The notes beneath the pieces were generated by a model, which made no database searches, was not told where the DNA came from, and saw nothing but the letters and a program-made list of their open reading frames with translations. Both the position numbers and the translations under genes were made by a program. Below, one piece after another: positions 1 through 5,766 of a stretch of DNA of 6,189 bases. How positions within the stretch are numbered: position 1 is the stretch's first letter; every line of letters starts with the position of its first letter. Location: positions 1-6,189 of the forward strand of contig JAKEHA010000060.1 of the NCBI GenBank assembly GCA_022615275.1, given 5' to 3'. Source of the DNA: Candidatus Latescibacterota bacterium (lineage in GTDB: Bacteria > Krumholzibacteriota > Krumholzibacteriia > WVZY01 > JAKEHA01).

Positions 1-16
1 ATCCCAGCCCCAGAGG

Positions 17-682
17 CTAACGATACAGCGACTTGATTTGTCCCCACGTGGTCGGGAACGTGGACACGGTCTCATTGCGCGCGACGATGCTGTAGAGCGG
101 CGTGCCGTCGAACGCACGATCGCCGTCCTTGTCGGAGAACGCGACGATCCGAATCTCGCGGGCGCCAACCCATGAGAGCATGAAGCGGGAGGTGTCCGCG
201 TAGAAACCGCCGCCGACCGCGGTCGTGACTTCGAGCGCGTCGAGGTTGTGGGTGAGCCCCGTGGCAAGGTTTCCGTCGATCGTCAGCTGCACGTGCGCCG
301 GGCTCGGCCAGAAGCGGACGCACAGACCGCCGATCGTGCGCTGGAGCGGACCGAATCCGTCGACCACGATCTCGAGATCGGTGCTCAAGACGTAGAACTC
401 GTTCAGCCCCTTGGTCGACGGCTCGAACGCCACCAGCGACGGCGCGCGGTAGATCTCGACCGGTACGCGTGCTTCCAGGCGGTCCCACAGCATCTGACTG
501 CCGACCGCATAGTCGGAGTCGAACTTGGGATCGCCCGGCAGAACGATCTCGTAGCGATTCGGATCGAACCGAAAGACGGCCGGCGCGTTCGGATAGATCA
601 AGTACGACGGCTCCGCGAACGCCAAACTCGCGAAGACCAAGAAGAACGGGGCGAGCACGATGCCCTTCTTCGTGCCCCTCAT
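17..682 (-). CDS. Exported hypothetical protein with cleavable signal peptide
   Basis: I do not recognise the family. The 221-residue product begins with a textbook Sec signal peptide: basic residues R2, K5, K6, a hydrophobic core at about 8-22, and an A-F-A motif giving likely cleavage after A23. The mature part (~198 residues) has no membrane segment, one cysteine and many short alternating hydrophobic stretches, which suggests a beta-rich periplasmic or secreted domain. Near the C-terminus, residues 184-193 (D-K-D-G-D-R-A-F-D-G) resemble an EF-hand or dockerin-type calcium loop. An in-frame TTG at 691 gives three more residues, but the GGAGG at 692-696 directly abuts it, whereas it lies 9 nt before the ATG at 682, so I take the ATG. 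It is divergent from the ABC importer operon. Function cannot be assigned. That it is a real gene is likely, given the signal peptide and ribosome binding site. Confidence 0.8.
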   Translation of the reverse strand: MRGTKKGIVLAPFFLVFASLAFAEPSYLIYPNAPAVFRFDPNRYEIVLPGDPKFDSDYAVGSQMLWDRLEARVPVEIYRAPSLVAFEPSTKGLNEFYVLSTDLEIVVDGFGPLQRTIGGLCVRFWPSPAHVQLTIDGNLATGLTHNLDALEVTTAVGGGFYADTSRFMLSWVGAREIRIVAFSDKDGDRAFDGTPLYSIVARNETVSTFPTTWGQIKSLYR

Positions 683-691
683 ATGTTTCAA

Positions 692-696
692 CCTCC
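692..696 (-). promoter_or_regulatory. Shine-Dalgarno GGAGG deciding the start at 682
   Basis: On the minus strand GGAGG ends 9 nt before the ATG at 682. The same motif touches the alternative TTG at 691 with no spacer, so it supports the ATG start and a 221-residue protein. Confidence 0.7.
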
Positions 697-711
697 GCGC
701 GAGAGTCGGTG

Positions 712-728
712 ACCGGATTTCTACCGGT
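712..728. repeat. Inverted repeat ACCGG-N7-CCGGT, possible operator
   Basis: Perfect 5-bp arms ACCGG (712-716) and CCGGT (724-728) surround a 7-base centre. The right arm overlaps a perfect 8-bp palindrome GGTTAACC (726-733), and a third CCGG lies at 733-736. It would fall in the 5' leader of the minus-strand exported protein gene if that gene is transcribed from the -10 at 842-847. A similar inverted repeat lies in the importer promoter at 977-991. Short GC-rich palindromes are common by chance in this background. Confidence 0.25.
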
Positions 729-841
729 TAACCCGGATCCGATGTTGGTGGAGCGTTGCGACTCGACGCGATTGAAGGAATTGCGCGAAGCGGCGACCTC
801 GCCGCCAAAATGGCCCACTTCCCCCCACAACTCGTTGCGGG

Positions 842-850
842 AGTATAACA
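842..850 (-). promoter_or_regulatory. Candidate extended -10 promoter for the exported protein gene
   Basis: Read on the minus strand, this is TG-T-TATACT: a -10 hexamer matching 5 of 6 consensus bases with an extended -10 TG in the right place. It sits in the only AT-rich patch of an otherwise GC-rich spacer. There is no good -35 (TTCCCA at 866-871 is a weak match with a long spacer). Transcription would begin near 835, leaving a leader of about 150 nt before the ATG at 682. Confidence 0.35.
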
Positions 851-971
851 TAAACTCATGGTATTTGGGAAGATGGCGTCCTGGCGGCGCGCGTTTGGAC
901 ACGTGGCGGCGGCGTTCTTAACCCCTGCCCCACAATGACTTAACCGTCTTCGCGCCGAGCGCGTTTGTTGT

Positions 972-999
972 TTTCGACCGGCACGGCCGGTGCTAGACT
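972..999 (+). promoter_or_regulatory. Candidate promoter of the importer operon
   Basis: TG-C-TAGACT at 991-999 is an extended -10 motif (hexamer 994-999, 4 of 6 consensus). A weak -35-like TTTCGA lies at 972-977, 16 nt upstream. The start point would be near 1006, about 50 nt before the ATG at 1059. The inverted repeat at 977-991 fills the spacer, so a bound repressor there would block RNA polymerase. The promoter is judged only from motif match and position. Confidence 0.35.
977..991. repeat. Inverted repeat ACCGGC-ACG-GCCGGT in the promoter spacer
   Basis: Perfect 6-bp arms (977-982 and 986-991) flank a 3-base centre. It lies exactly between the candidate -35 and -10 of the importer operon, the classic place for a repressor operator. 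Its outer bases ACCGG and CCGGT match the arms of the 712-728 repeat beside the divergent gene. It could equally be chance in GC-rich DNA. Confidence 0.3.
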
Positions 1000-1044
1000 G
1001 CCGAACGATCCCGTCGCCCCAAGCCCAGGCGGGCTCGATGTTCG

Positions 1045-1051
1045 AAGGAGG
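1045..1051 (+). promoter_or_regulatory. Strong Shine-Dalgarno AAGGAGG fixing the lipoprotein start
   Basis: AAGGAGG lies 7 nt before the ATG at 1059. It selects this ATG over the in-frame GTG at 990, which would add 23 residues in front of the lipoprotein signal peptide and would overlap the candidate promoter. Confidence 0.85.
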
Positions 1052-1058
1052 AGTCGGA

Positions 1059-2723
1059 ATGCCGCGTTTCGCCCGTCATGTCGTCGTCACCGTCTGGGCC
1101 GCCGTGCTCTTCGCCGGGTGTGGAGGGAACGACGCCGCCGACCAGTCCGCGTCCGACTCACCCTCCGGCGAGAACGAGCAGGCCCGAGCCGGGGGCAGCG
1201 TCATTCGTCGGCTCGAATCCGAGTGCAAGACGCTGAACTGGGTCCTGTACACCACCGCCTATGAGATCTTCGTTCTTCGCTATCTGTACGATCCCGTCTT
1301 CGACTACAACGAGGCGAGCGACATGATTCCGGTGCTCGCGTCGCGGCTGCCGGAAGTGAGTCCGGACCACTTGCGCGTCACCGTGCGGTTGCGAGACGAC
1401 ATCCACTGGCACGACGGCGTTCCCATCACCGCCCACGACGTCAAGTTCTCGCTCGACAAGATCCAGGATCCCGCCGTGCCCGCGCTCAACAAGGAAGGGT
1501 TCTTCGAGAAGCTGGACCGCCTCGAAGTGGTCGACGATCGTACGCTCGTTTTCGTGTGGAAGGAACCGTTCGCGCCCTCGATGTTCGCGATTTCGCAGTT
1601 GTGGCCCATCCCGAAGCACGTTTACGGCGTGGGCGACTTCGTCACCAATCCCGCCAACCGCAAGCCGGTCGGCAGCGGCCCGTTCAAGTTCGACGAATGG
1701 CACTCGGGCCAGTACATCAGCCTCGTCCGCTACGACGATTATCACGGCCAGAAGGCCTACCTGGACCGCGTCATCTTCAAGGTGGTCGAGGACGACGCCG
1801 TCGCGCTCAACATGCTGCGAACGGGCGAGCTCGACGAGATGCGCGCCACCCAGACTCAGTGGGAAAAGCAGATGGACACGCCCGAGTTCAAGGCGCGTTA
1901 CAACAAGTACGATTACTACTTCCCCCAGTACAACTACATCAGCTGGAACTGCCGCAGCACGTTCTTCTCCGACCCACGCGTGCGCCGTGCCATGACGATG
2001 CTGTTCGATCGCGAGAGCATCAACACCAAGATCTACTCCGGGTTCGCGCGTCCGATCAGCGGACCCTTCTACGTCAACTCGTGGGCCTACGACAAGACCA
2101 TCAAGCCGTGGCCGTTCGATCCCGAGGCGGCCAAGCGCGTGCTCGACGAAGTCGGATGGAAGGATGCAAACGGCGACGGGATTCGCGACAAGGACGGAAA
2201 ACCGTTCTCGTTCGAATTGCTGATTGCCCACGGCAGCGCCCCCGCCGCGCAGTTCTCGCAACTCCTGCAGGAGGAATGCGCCAAGGCGGGAATTCGCGTG
2301 AACATTCGCCAGATGGAGGGCTCCACACTGTTCGACCGCATCGGCAAGGGCGATTTCGACGCCTCGCTCTCCGGATGGCGTTTGGACCTGGACCCCGACG
2401 TCTACGACACGTTCCACTCCACGATGGCGCCGCCCAGCGGACTCAACCACGTGTACTATGCGAACGCGCGCGTCGACAGCCTGCTCGTGGCCGGGCGGGC
2501 CGAGTTCGACCCGGCGCGACGAGAGCGCATCTATCACGAGGTGCACCAGCTCATCCACGAGGACCAGCCCTACACCTTCATCAACACCGTGCCGGACAAG
2601 CGGCCGATCGCCAAGCGGATCCACGGCGTGAAATTCGGCTGGAACGGGCCCTACGACTTCTGGCCCGGCGCGAGCTATTGGTGGGTCGACGACGCGCCGG
2701 GCGACGCCGCCTCCGCGCGGTAG
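1059..2723 (+). CDS. ABC transporter substrate-binding lipoprotein, family 5 (OppA/DppA type)
   Basis: This is the extracytoplasmic binding subunit of an oligopeptide/dipeptide/nickel-type importer. The 554-residue product starts with a lipoprotein signal peptide: R3 and R6, a hydrophobic stretch at about 7-19, and the lipobox F-A-G-C with the lipidated cysteine at C21. A Ser/Gly/Glu-rich linker follows (about 22-46). The rest has the SBP_bac_5 layout: early LYDPVF and LASRLPE segments, the hallmark R-D-D-I-H-W-H-D-G-V-P-I-T-A-H-D-V-K-F-S stretch, then GSGPFKF, DPRVRRAM and a late ligand-closing lobe. Residues 369-380 (D-A-N-G-D-G-I-R-D-K-D-G) form a calcium-loop-like insertion seen in many members of this family. 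Length is normal. It is first in an operon with two permeases, starting 7 nt before the dppB-like gene. The ligand cannot be read from sequence; peptides are the default, but family members also bind sugars, nickel complexes or opines. Confidence 0.93.
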   Translation: MPRFARHVVVTVWAAVLFAGCGGNDAADQSASDSPSGENEQARAGGSVIRRLESECKTLNWVLYTTAYEIFVLRYLYDPVFDYNEASDMIPVLASRLPEVSPDHLRVTVRLRDDIHWHDGVPITAHDVKFSLDKIQDPAVPALNKEGFFEKLDRLEVVDDRTLVFVWKEPFAPSMFAISQLWPIPKHVYGVGDFVTNPANRKPVGSGPFKFDEWHSGQYISLVRYDDYHGQKAYLDRVIFKVVEDDAVALNMLRTGELDEMRATQTQWEKQMDTPEFKARYNKYDYYFPQYNYISWNCRSTFFSDPRVRRAMTMLFDRESINTKIYSGFARPISGPFYVNSWAYDKTIKPWPFDPEAAKRVLDEVGWKDANGDGIRDKDGKPFSFELLIAHGSAPAAQFSQLLQEECAKAGIRVNIRQMEGSTLFDRIGKGDFDASLSGWRLDLDPDVYDTFHSTMAPPSGLNHVYYANARVDSLLVAGRAEFDPARRERIYHEVHQLIHEDQPYTFINTVPDKRPIAKRIHGVKFGWNGPYDFWPGASYWWVDDAPGDAASAR

Positions 2724-2730
2724 CGCGCCG

Positions 2731-3708
2731 ATGCTGCATTACACGCTGCGCCGGCTGCTCTACCTCGTCCCCACGCTCCTCGGCATCACCATCGTCACGT
2801 TTCTGATCGTGAACCTGGCGCCCGGCGACCCCGTCGAGCTGATCCATCTCGGCCAAATGGACGCGCGCATCTCACCCGAGTCCTACCAGCAGATGCTGCG
2901 CCTGTACGGACTCGATGACCCCATCCACGTTCGCTACGCCACCTGGCTCAAGCGTTTGGCCACGCTCGATTTCGGCAATTCGTTCCTCGATCACCGTCCC
3001 GTGATCGACAAGATCATGGAGCGCCTGCCCAACACCGTGTTTCTCAACGTGACCTCGCTCCTGATTGCGTTCGTGCTGTCGGTCCCGTTGGGACTCTACG
3101 CGGCGCTGCATCAGCATTCGAAGGTCGACAAGATGAGCGGCACCGCGCTCTACGTGTTGTATTCGCTCCCCGAGTTCTGGGTGGCGCTCCTCTTGATCAT
3201 GCTGTTCGGCGTCGAGCTGAAGTGGCTGCCCTTCCACGGCATGGAGTCGCTCGACGCGCGCGAGCTCGGGTTCGCCGGATATTGGTGGGACCGCTTTCTT
3301 CACACGATTCTGCCGACCGTGTGTTTGACGTACGGATCGCTGGCCTACCTCTCGCGCTTCGCGCGCGGCTCGTCGCTGGAGGTGGTGCGGCAAGACTACA
3401 TTCGCACCGCGCGCGCGAAGGGCCTGGACGAGGCGAGCATCGTCTACCGCCACGTGTTCCGCAACACGATGATCCCCATGGTCACGTTGCTGGGACTGTT
3501 CCTGCCCACGCTGATCAGCGGAAGCGTCATCGTGGAATCGATCTTCTCGTGGCCCGGCGTGGGCGACTTGTTCTTCACGTCGGTACGCGCCCGCGACTAC
3601 CCGGTCGTCATGGGCTTGAGCTTCATTACCGCTGTCATGGTGCTCTTGAGCACGCTCGTCGCGGATCTCTTGTACGCGTGGGCCGACCCCCGCGTGACGT
3701 ATCGATGA
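2731..3708 (+). CDS. ABC transporter permease, DppB/OppB family
   Basis: This is one of the two membrane subunits that form the channel of a peptide-type importer in the cytoplasmic membrane. The 325-residue product is full length. It has the usual N-terminal TM1 (about 9-30) followed by LAPGDP, the periplasmic Y-G-L-D-D-P and LDFGNS segments, and a BPD_transp_1 core with five further hydrophobic segments (about 100-124, 137-160, 190-207, 250-275, 293-315). The EAA coupling loop, which contacts the ATPase, lies at 222-249: D-Y-I-R-T-A-R-A-K-G with G231, ending R-N-T-M-I-P. It ends A-D-P-R-V-T-Y-R, typical of this family. There is no clear Shine-Dalgarno, and it starts 7 nt after the lipoprotein stop, so it is probably translationally coupled. 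Its stop overlaps the next gene by ATGA. Confidence 0.95.
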   Translation: MLHYTLRRLLYLVPTLLGITIVTFLIVNLAPGDPVELIHLGQMDARISPESYQQMLRLYGLDDPIHVRYATWLKRLATLDFGNSFLDHRPVIDKIMERLPNTVFLNVTSLLIAFVLSVPLGLYAALHQHSKVDKMSGTALYVLYSLPEFWVALLLIMLFGVELKWLPFHGMESLDARELGFAGYWWDRFLHTILPTVCLTYGSLAYLSRFARGSSLEVVRQDYIRTARAKGLDEASIVYRHVFRNTMIPMVTLLGLFLPTLISGSVIVESIFSWPGVGDLFFTSVRARDYPVVMGLSFITAVMVLLSTLVADLLYAWADPRVTYR

Positions 3709-4790
3709 ACGCCGACGCGACAGGGTCGTTGCCGCCCGCGGGAGGGATGCCGCCGCCTTCCTCCGCCCCCCCGAAGAGCGTCGGGTTCTTTCGCCGCGTC
3801 TGGAAACGACTCCGGCGCGATCGGTACGCGATGACCGGCCTGGTGGTCATCGGCTCGATGTTCCTGATCTCGTACTTTGCGCCCGTGATCGCCAACAACA
3901 AACCCATCGTGATGCGCTGGGAGGACCGCCTCATCTTTCCCGCGGTCGCGGAGCTGTTTCCGATTCGTTACCTCGTGCAGTATCCGGAGATCGCGAACCT
4001 CGACTTCGACATCGTCAAGCACGACCGCTCGGCGGCGCTGGCGGTGCCGCCCATCCGCTACTCGCCCATCGCCACCTCGCTCGACGACCGCTTGCAGAAG
4101 CCGAGCCGCCGGCACTGGTTGGGAACCGACGAACTGGGGCGCGACGTGGTCGCGCGCATGGTGCACGGTGCGGGTATTTCGCTCAAGGTCGGGCTGGTCG
4201 CCACCGGCATCTCGTTGGTGATCGGTTTGCTGCTGGGCGCGCTGGCGGGCTACTACGGCGGTATTACCGACGTCCTGCTGTCGCGCGTGATCGAAGTCGT
4301 GACTTGCTTTCCGTTCACGTTCCTCATCTTGGCCGTGATCGCGTTCCTGCCCCCGAGCATCTACTACATCATGATCGTGATCGGGATCACGCGCTGGACC
4401 GACCTTGCCCGCTATGCGCGCGGCGAGTTCATGCGGTTGAAGGCGCGCGAGTTCGCCGAAGCGGCCCGCGCCCTCGGCGCCAGCGACGCGAAGATCATCG
4501 TGCGGCACATTCTGCCCAATTCGATGGCGCCGGTGCTGGTGACCGCGACCTTCGGCGTCGCCAATGCGATCCTGATCGAGGCGGCGCTGAGCTTCCTGGG
4601 ATTGGGTACGCAGCCGCCCACGCCGAGCTGGGGTGGGATTCTCGCCAGCGCGCGCGAGCAGGACTTCGCGTGGTGGCTCACGACGTTCCCCGGGCTCGCG
4701 ATCTTCGTCACGGTGACCGCGTACAACCTATTGGGTGAAGGACTGCGCGACGCCAGCGATCCGCGCGTCACGTTCGCCGCGAAGCGTTGA
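3705..4790 (+). CDS. ABC transporter permease, DppC/OppC family (long, YejE-like form)
   Basis: This is the second permease, which pairs with the DppB-like subunit. The ATG at 3705 overlaps the upstream TGA as ATGA; the frame is open further upstream, but that part is out-of-frame dppB. The 361-residue product has a proline-rich cytoplasmic tail (1-24), an OppC_N segment with a basic patch (R30-R40) and TM1 at about 43-62. A long extracytoplasmic insertion follows (about 63-135, starting N-N-K-P-I-V) before the hallmark W-L-G-T-D-E-L-G-R-D-V at 138-148. A canonical EAA loop lies at 252-258 (E-A-A-R-A-L-G) with R-H-I-L-P-N at 267-272, and the protein ends D-P-R-V-T-F. Typical DppC proteins are about 300 residues; the extra ~60 and the N-N-K-P motif recall E. 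coli YejE. No ATPase gene follows. The 3' end overlaps the end of convergent mutM by 23 bp. Confidence 0.94.
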   Translation: MNADATGSLPPAGGMPPPSSAPPKSVGFFRRVWKRLRRDRYAMTGLVVIGSMFLISYFAPVIANNKPIVMRWEDRLIFPAVAELFPIRYLVQYPEIANLDFDIVKHDRSAALAVPPIRYSPIATSLDDRLQKPSRRHWLGTDELGRDVVARMVHGAGISLKVGLVATGISLVIGLLLGALAGYYGGITDVLLSRVIEVVTCFPFTFLILAVIAFLPPSIYYIMIVIGITRWTDLARYARGEFMRLKAREFAEAARALGASDAKIIVRHILPNSMAPVLVTATFGVANAILIEAALSFLGLGTQPPTPSWGGILASAREQDFAWWLTTFPGLAIFVTVTAYNLLGEGLRDASDPRVTFAAKR

Positions 4791-5613
4791 CGCCGCGCGG
4801 CGCGCGCTGGCAGCGCGGGCAGAAGTGGGTCCCGCGCTGGCCGACTTCGATCCGGCGGATGCGCGCGCGGCAGCGAATGCAGCCCTCTCCTTCCCGTCCG
4901 TACACCCGTAGCTTGATTTGAAACTCCCCGGTCGATCCGTCGGGGCGGCGGTAATCGCGCAGCGTGGTTCCGCGCGCCTCGATCGCGCGCGAGAGCACCC
5001 GTCGCGCCGCCGCGAGGATCTCGCGCGCGCGGCGAGCCGCGCGCTCGCCGCTGGTCGACGGGTGCACGCGCGCCAAGAACAGGCTCTCGTCGACGTAGAT
5101 GTTACCGAGCCCCGCGACGATTCTCTGGTCGAGCAGCAAGGCCTTGATGGGGGCGCGCCGCCCGCGCAACGCGCGCGCGAACTCCTCGGGGGTAATGGAG
5201 AGCGCATCGGGTCCGATGGCGAGGTTGGCGCGCACGGCGTCGGGCGCACCCACCAGCACGTATCCGAACCGCCGCGGATCGACCAGGCGGAGTTCCGCGC
5301 CACCCGAGAGACCCCAGCGCGCGTGCAGGTGCGCAAGCGCCGGCTCCTGCTCGCGCGCCGTCCACAAGAGGCGCCCGGTCATCCCGAGGTGAACCGCCAG
5401 GTCGAGTTCGCCGGCGGGGCCCTCGCACCGAATCAGGATCGCCTTGCCGATTCGTTCGACTGTTGCTACGCGCGCGCCCTCCAGGGTCGCCACGTCGCGG
5501 CTGTCGCGGCGATACATGTCGGGCGCGGTCACGGCGGCGCGCGTGATGACGGCGCCGGACAGTTTCCCGCGCAGCTCGCGCACGACGGTTTCGACTTCGG
5601 GTAGCTCGGGCAT
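4768..5613 (-). CDS. mutM: Formamidopyrimidine-DNA glycosylase (Fpg/MutM), bifunctional glycosylase/AP lyase
   Basis: Base-excision repair enzyme that removes 8-oxoguanine and formamidopyrimidines and nicks the resulting abasic site. The 281-residue product begins M-P-E-L-P-E-V-E-T-V. After Met removal, P2 is the Schiff-base nucleophile and E3 and E6 are the conserved acids, so the start must be the ATG at 5613, not the GTG at 5628. Other key residues visible are K57, the H75-L-G-M-T-G loop with M78 (void-filling), R115-F116, G170-N171-I-Y in the helix-two-turn-helix, and a CX2CX16CX2C zinc finger (C245, C248, C265, C268) with R260 in its G-Q-R-G-T-H-F hairpin. Everything needed for activity is present, and the 8-oxoG-type M/R/F triad argues for MutM rather than Nei. 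There is no Shine-Dalgarno; a TATACT at 5620-5625 suggests a leaderless mRNA. The last codons overlap the dppC-like gene tail to tail. Confidence 0.97.
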   Translation of the reverse strand: MPELPEVETVVRELRGKLSGAVITRAAVTAPDMYRRDSRDVATLEGARVATVERIGKAILIRCEGPAGELDLAVHLGMTGRLLWTAREQEPALAHLHARWGLSGGAELRLVDPRRFGYVLVGAPDAVRANLAIGPDALSITPEEFARALRGRRAPIKALLLDQRIVAGLGNIYVDESLFLARVHPSTSGERAARRAREILAAARRVLSRAIEARGTTLRDYRRPDGSTGEFQIKLRVYGREGEGCIRCRARIRRIEVGQRGTHFCPRCQRAPRGVNASRRT

Positions 5614-5619
5614 GGAGCG

Positions 5620-5625
5620 AGTATA
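5620..5625 (-). promoter_or_regulatory. Candidate -10 element of mutM, placed for a leaderless mRNA
   Basis: On the minus strand TATACT (5 of 6 consensus) is preceded directly by TG and followed by six bases and then the ATG at 5613. At normal -10 to start-point spacing, transcription begins at or next to the A of the start codon. No Shine-Dalgarno lies upstream, which fits. The -35 is poor (TTCCGG at 5642-5647 with a 16-nt spacer). Confidence 0.45.
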
Positions 5626-5676
5626 CACGACAGCACTCGCGCCGGAACGCTGCCCGGCGGGTCCTGTCGCTCGTCA

Positions 5677-5699
5677 CCCCGCCGCCTGGCGCGGCGGGG
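5677..5699. repeat. Perfect 9-bp GC-only hairpin between divergent promoters
   Basis: CCCCGCCGC (5677-5685) pairs perfectly with GCGGCGGGG (5691-5699) around the 5-base loop CTGGC. No T-run follows it on either strand, so it is not a standard intrinsic terminator. It lies upstream of both candidate promoters (mutM and the radical SAM gene), so it would not be transcribed from either. It may be a protein-binding site, a chromosomal repeat, or chance in GC-rich DNA. Confidence 0.5.
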
Positions 5700-5730
5700 G
5701 CCCCACGAGCGCCACCCGCCGGGGGATGCC

Positions 5731-5759
5731 TTGTATGTGCGCCGACGACCGGCTACAAT
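5731..5759 (+). promoter_or_regulatory. Candidate promoter of the radical SAM gene, placed for a leaderless mRNA
   Basis: TTGTAT (5731-5736), a 17-nt spacer and TACAAT (5754-5759, 5 of 6 consensus). The ATG at 5767 begins 7 nt after the -10, exactly where transcription should begin. No Shine-Dalgarno lies in front. The in-frame ATG at 5758 overlaps the -10 and so would not be in the transcript. Confidence 0.5.
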
Positions 5760-5766
5760 GCACACC

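Larger units (their letters stand above)
697..1058. other. Divergent intergenic control region, no gene
   Basis: This 362-base stretch separates the minus-strand exported protein gene from the plus-strand importer operon. I see no convincing gene in it. Open frames that cross it have no ribosome binding site and an arginine/proline-rich composition typical of out-of-frame GC-rich DNA. It holds an AT-rich patch at about 829-870 with a minus-strand -10-like motif, a plus-strand promoter candidate at about 972-999, two ACCGG...CCGGT inverted repeats (712-728 and 977-991), and a GGTTAACC palindrome at 726-733. It probably carries the promoters of both flanking units. Confidence 0.6.

Noticed and set aside
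683..691. TTG start at 691 for the exported protein
   Set aside because: GGAGG touches the TTG with no spacer, while ATG 682 has a workable 9-nt spacing and a better signal peptide N-terminus.
72..902. Open frame overlapping the exported protein gene and the control region
   Set aside because: It is strongly arginine-rich without domains or a ribosome binding site, and the alternative frame at 17-682 has a signal peptide and GGAGG.
990..1058. Upstream in-frame GTG start (990) for the binding lipoprotein
   Set aside because: It lacks a ribosome binding site, overlaps the candidate promoter and would put 23 residues before a complete lipoprotein signal peptide. ATG 1059 has AAGGAGG at 7 nt.
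1158..2624. Long antisense open frame opposite the binding lipoprotein gene
   Set aside because: It lies opposite a well-supported gene, has no ribosome binding site or recognisable domain, and its R/E/V/H-rich composition is that of an antisense frame in GC-rich DNA. The antisense frames at 2872-3453 and 3597-4508 are the same.
5614..5628. GTG start at 5628 for mutM
   Set aside because: The catalytic proline must be the residue right after the initiator Met, which only ATG 5613 provides. The extension would also cover the -10 motif.
5677..5699. GC hairpin as an intrinsic terminator
   Set aside because: No T-run follows on either strand, and it is upstream of both flanking genes rather than after one.
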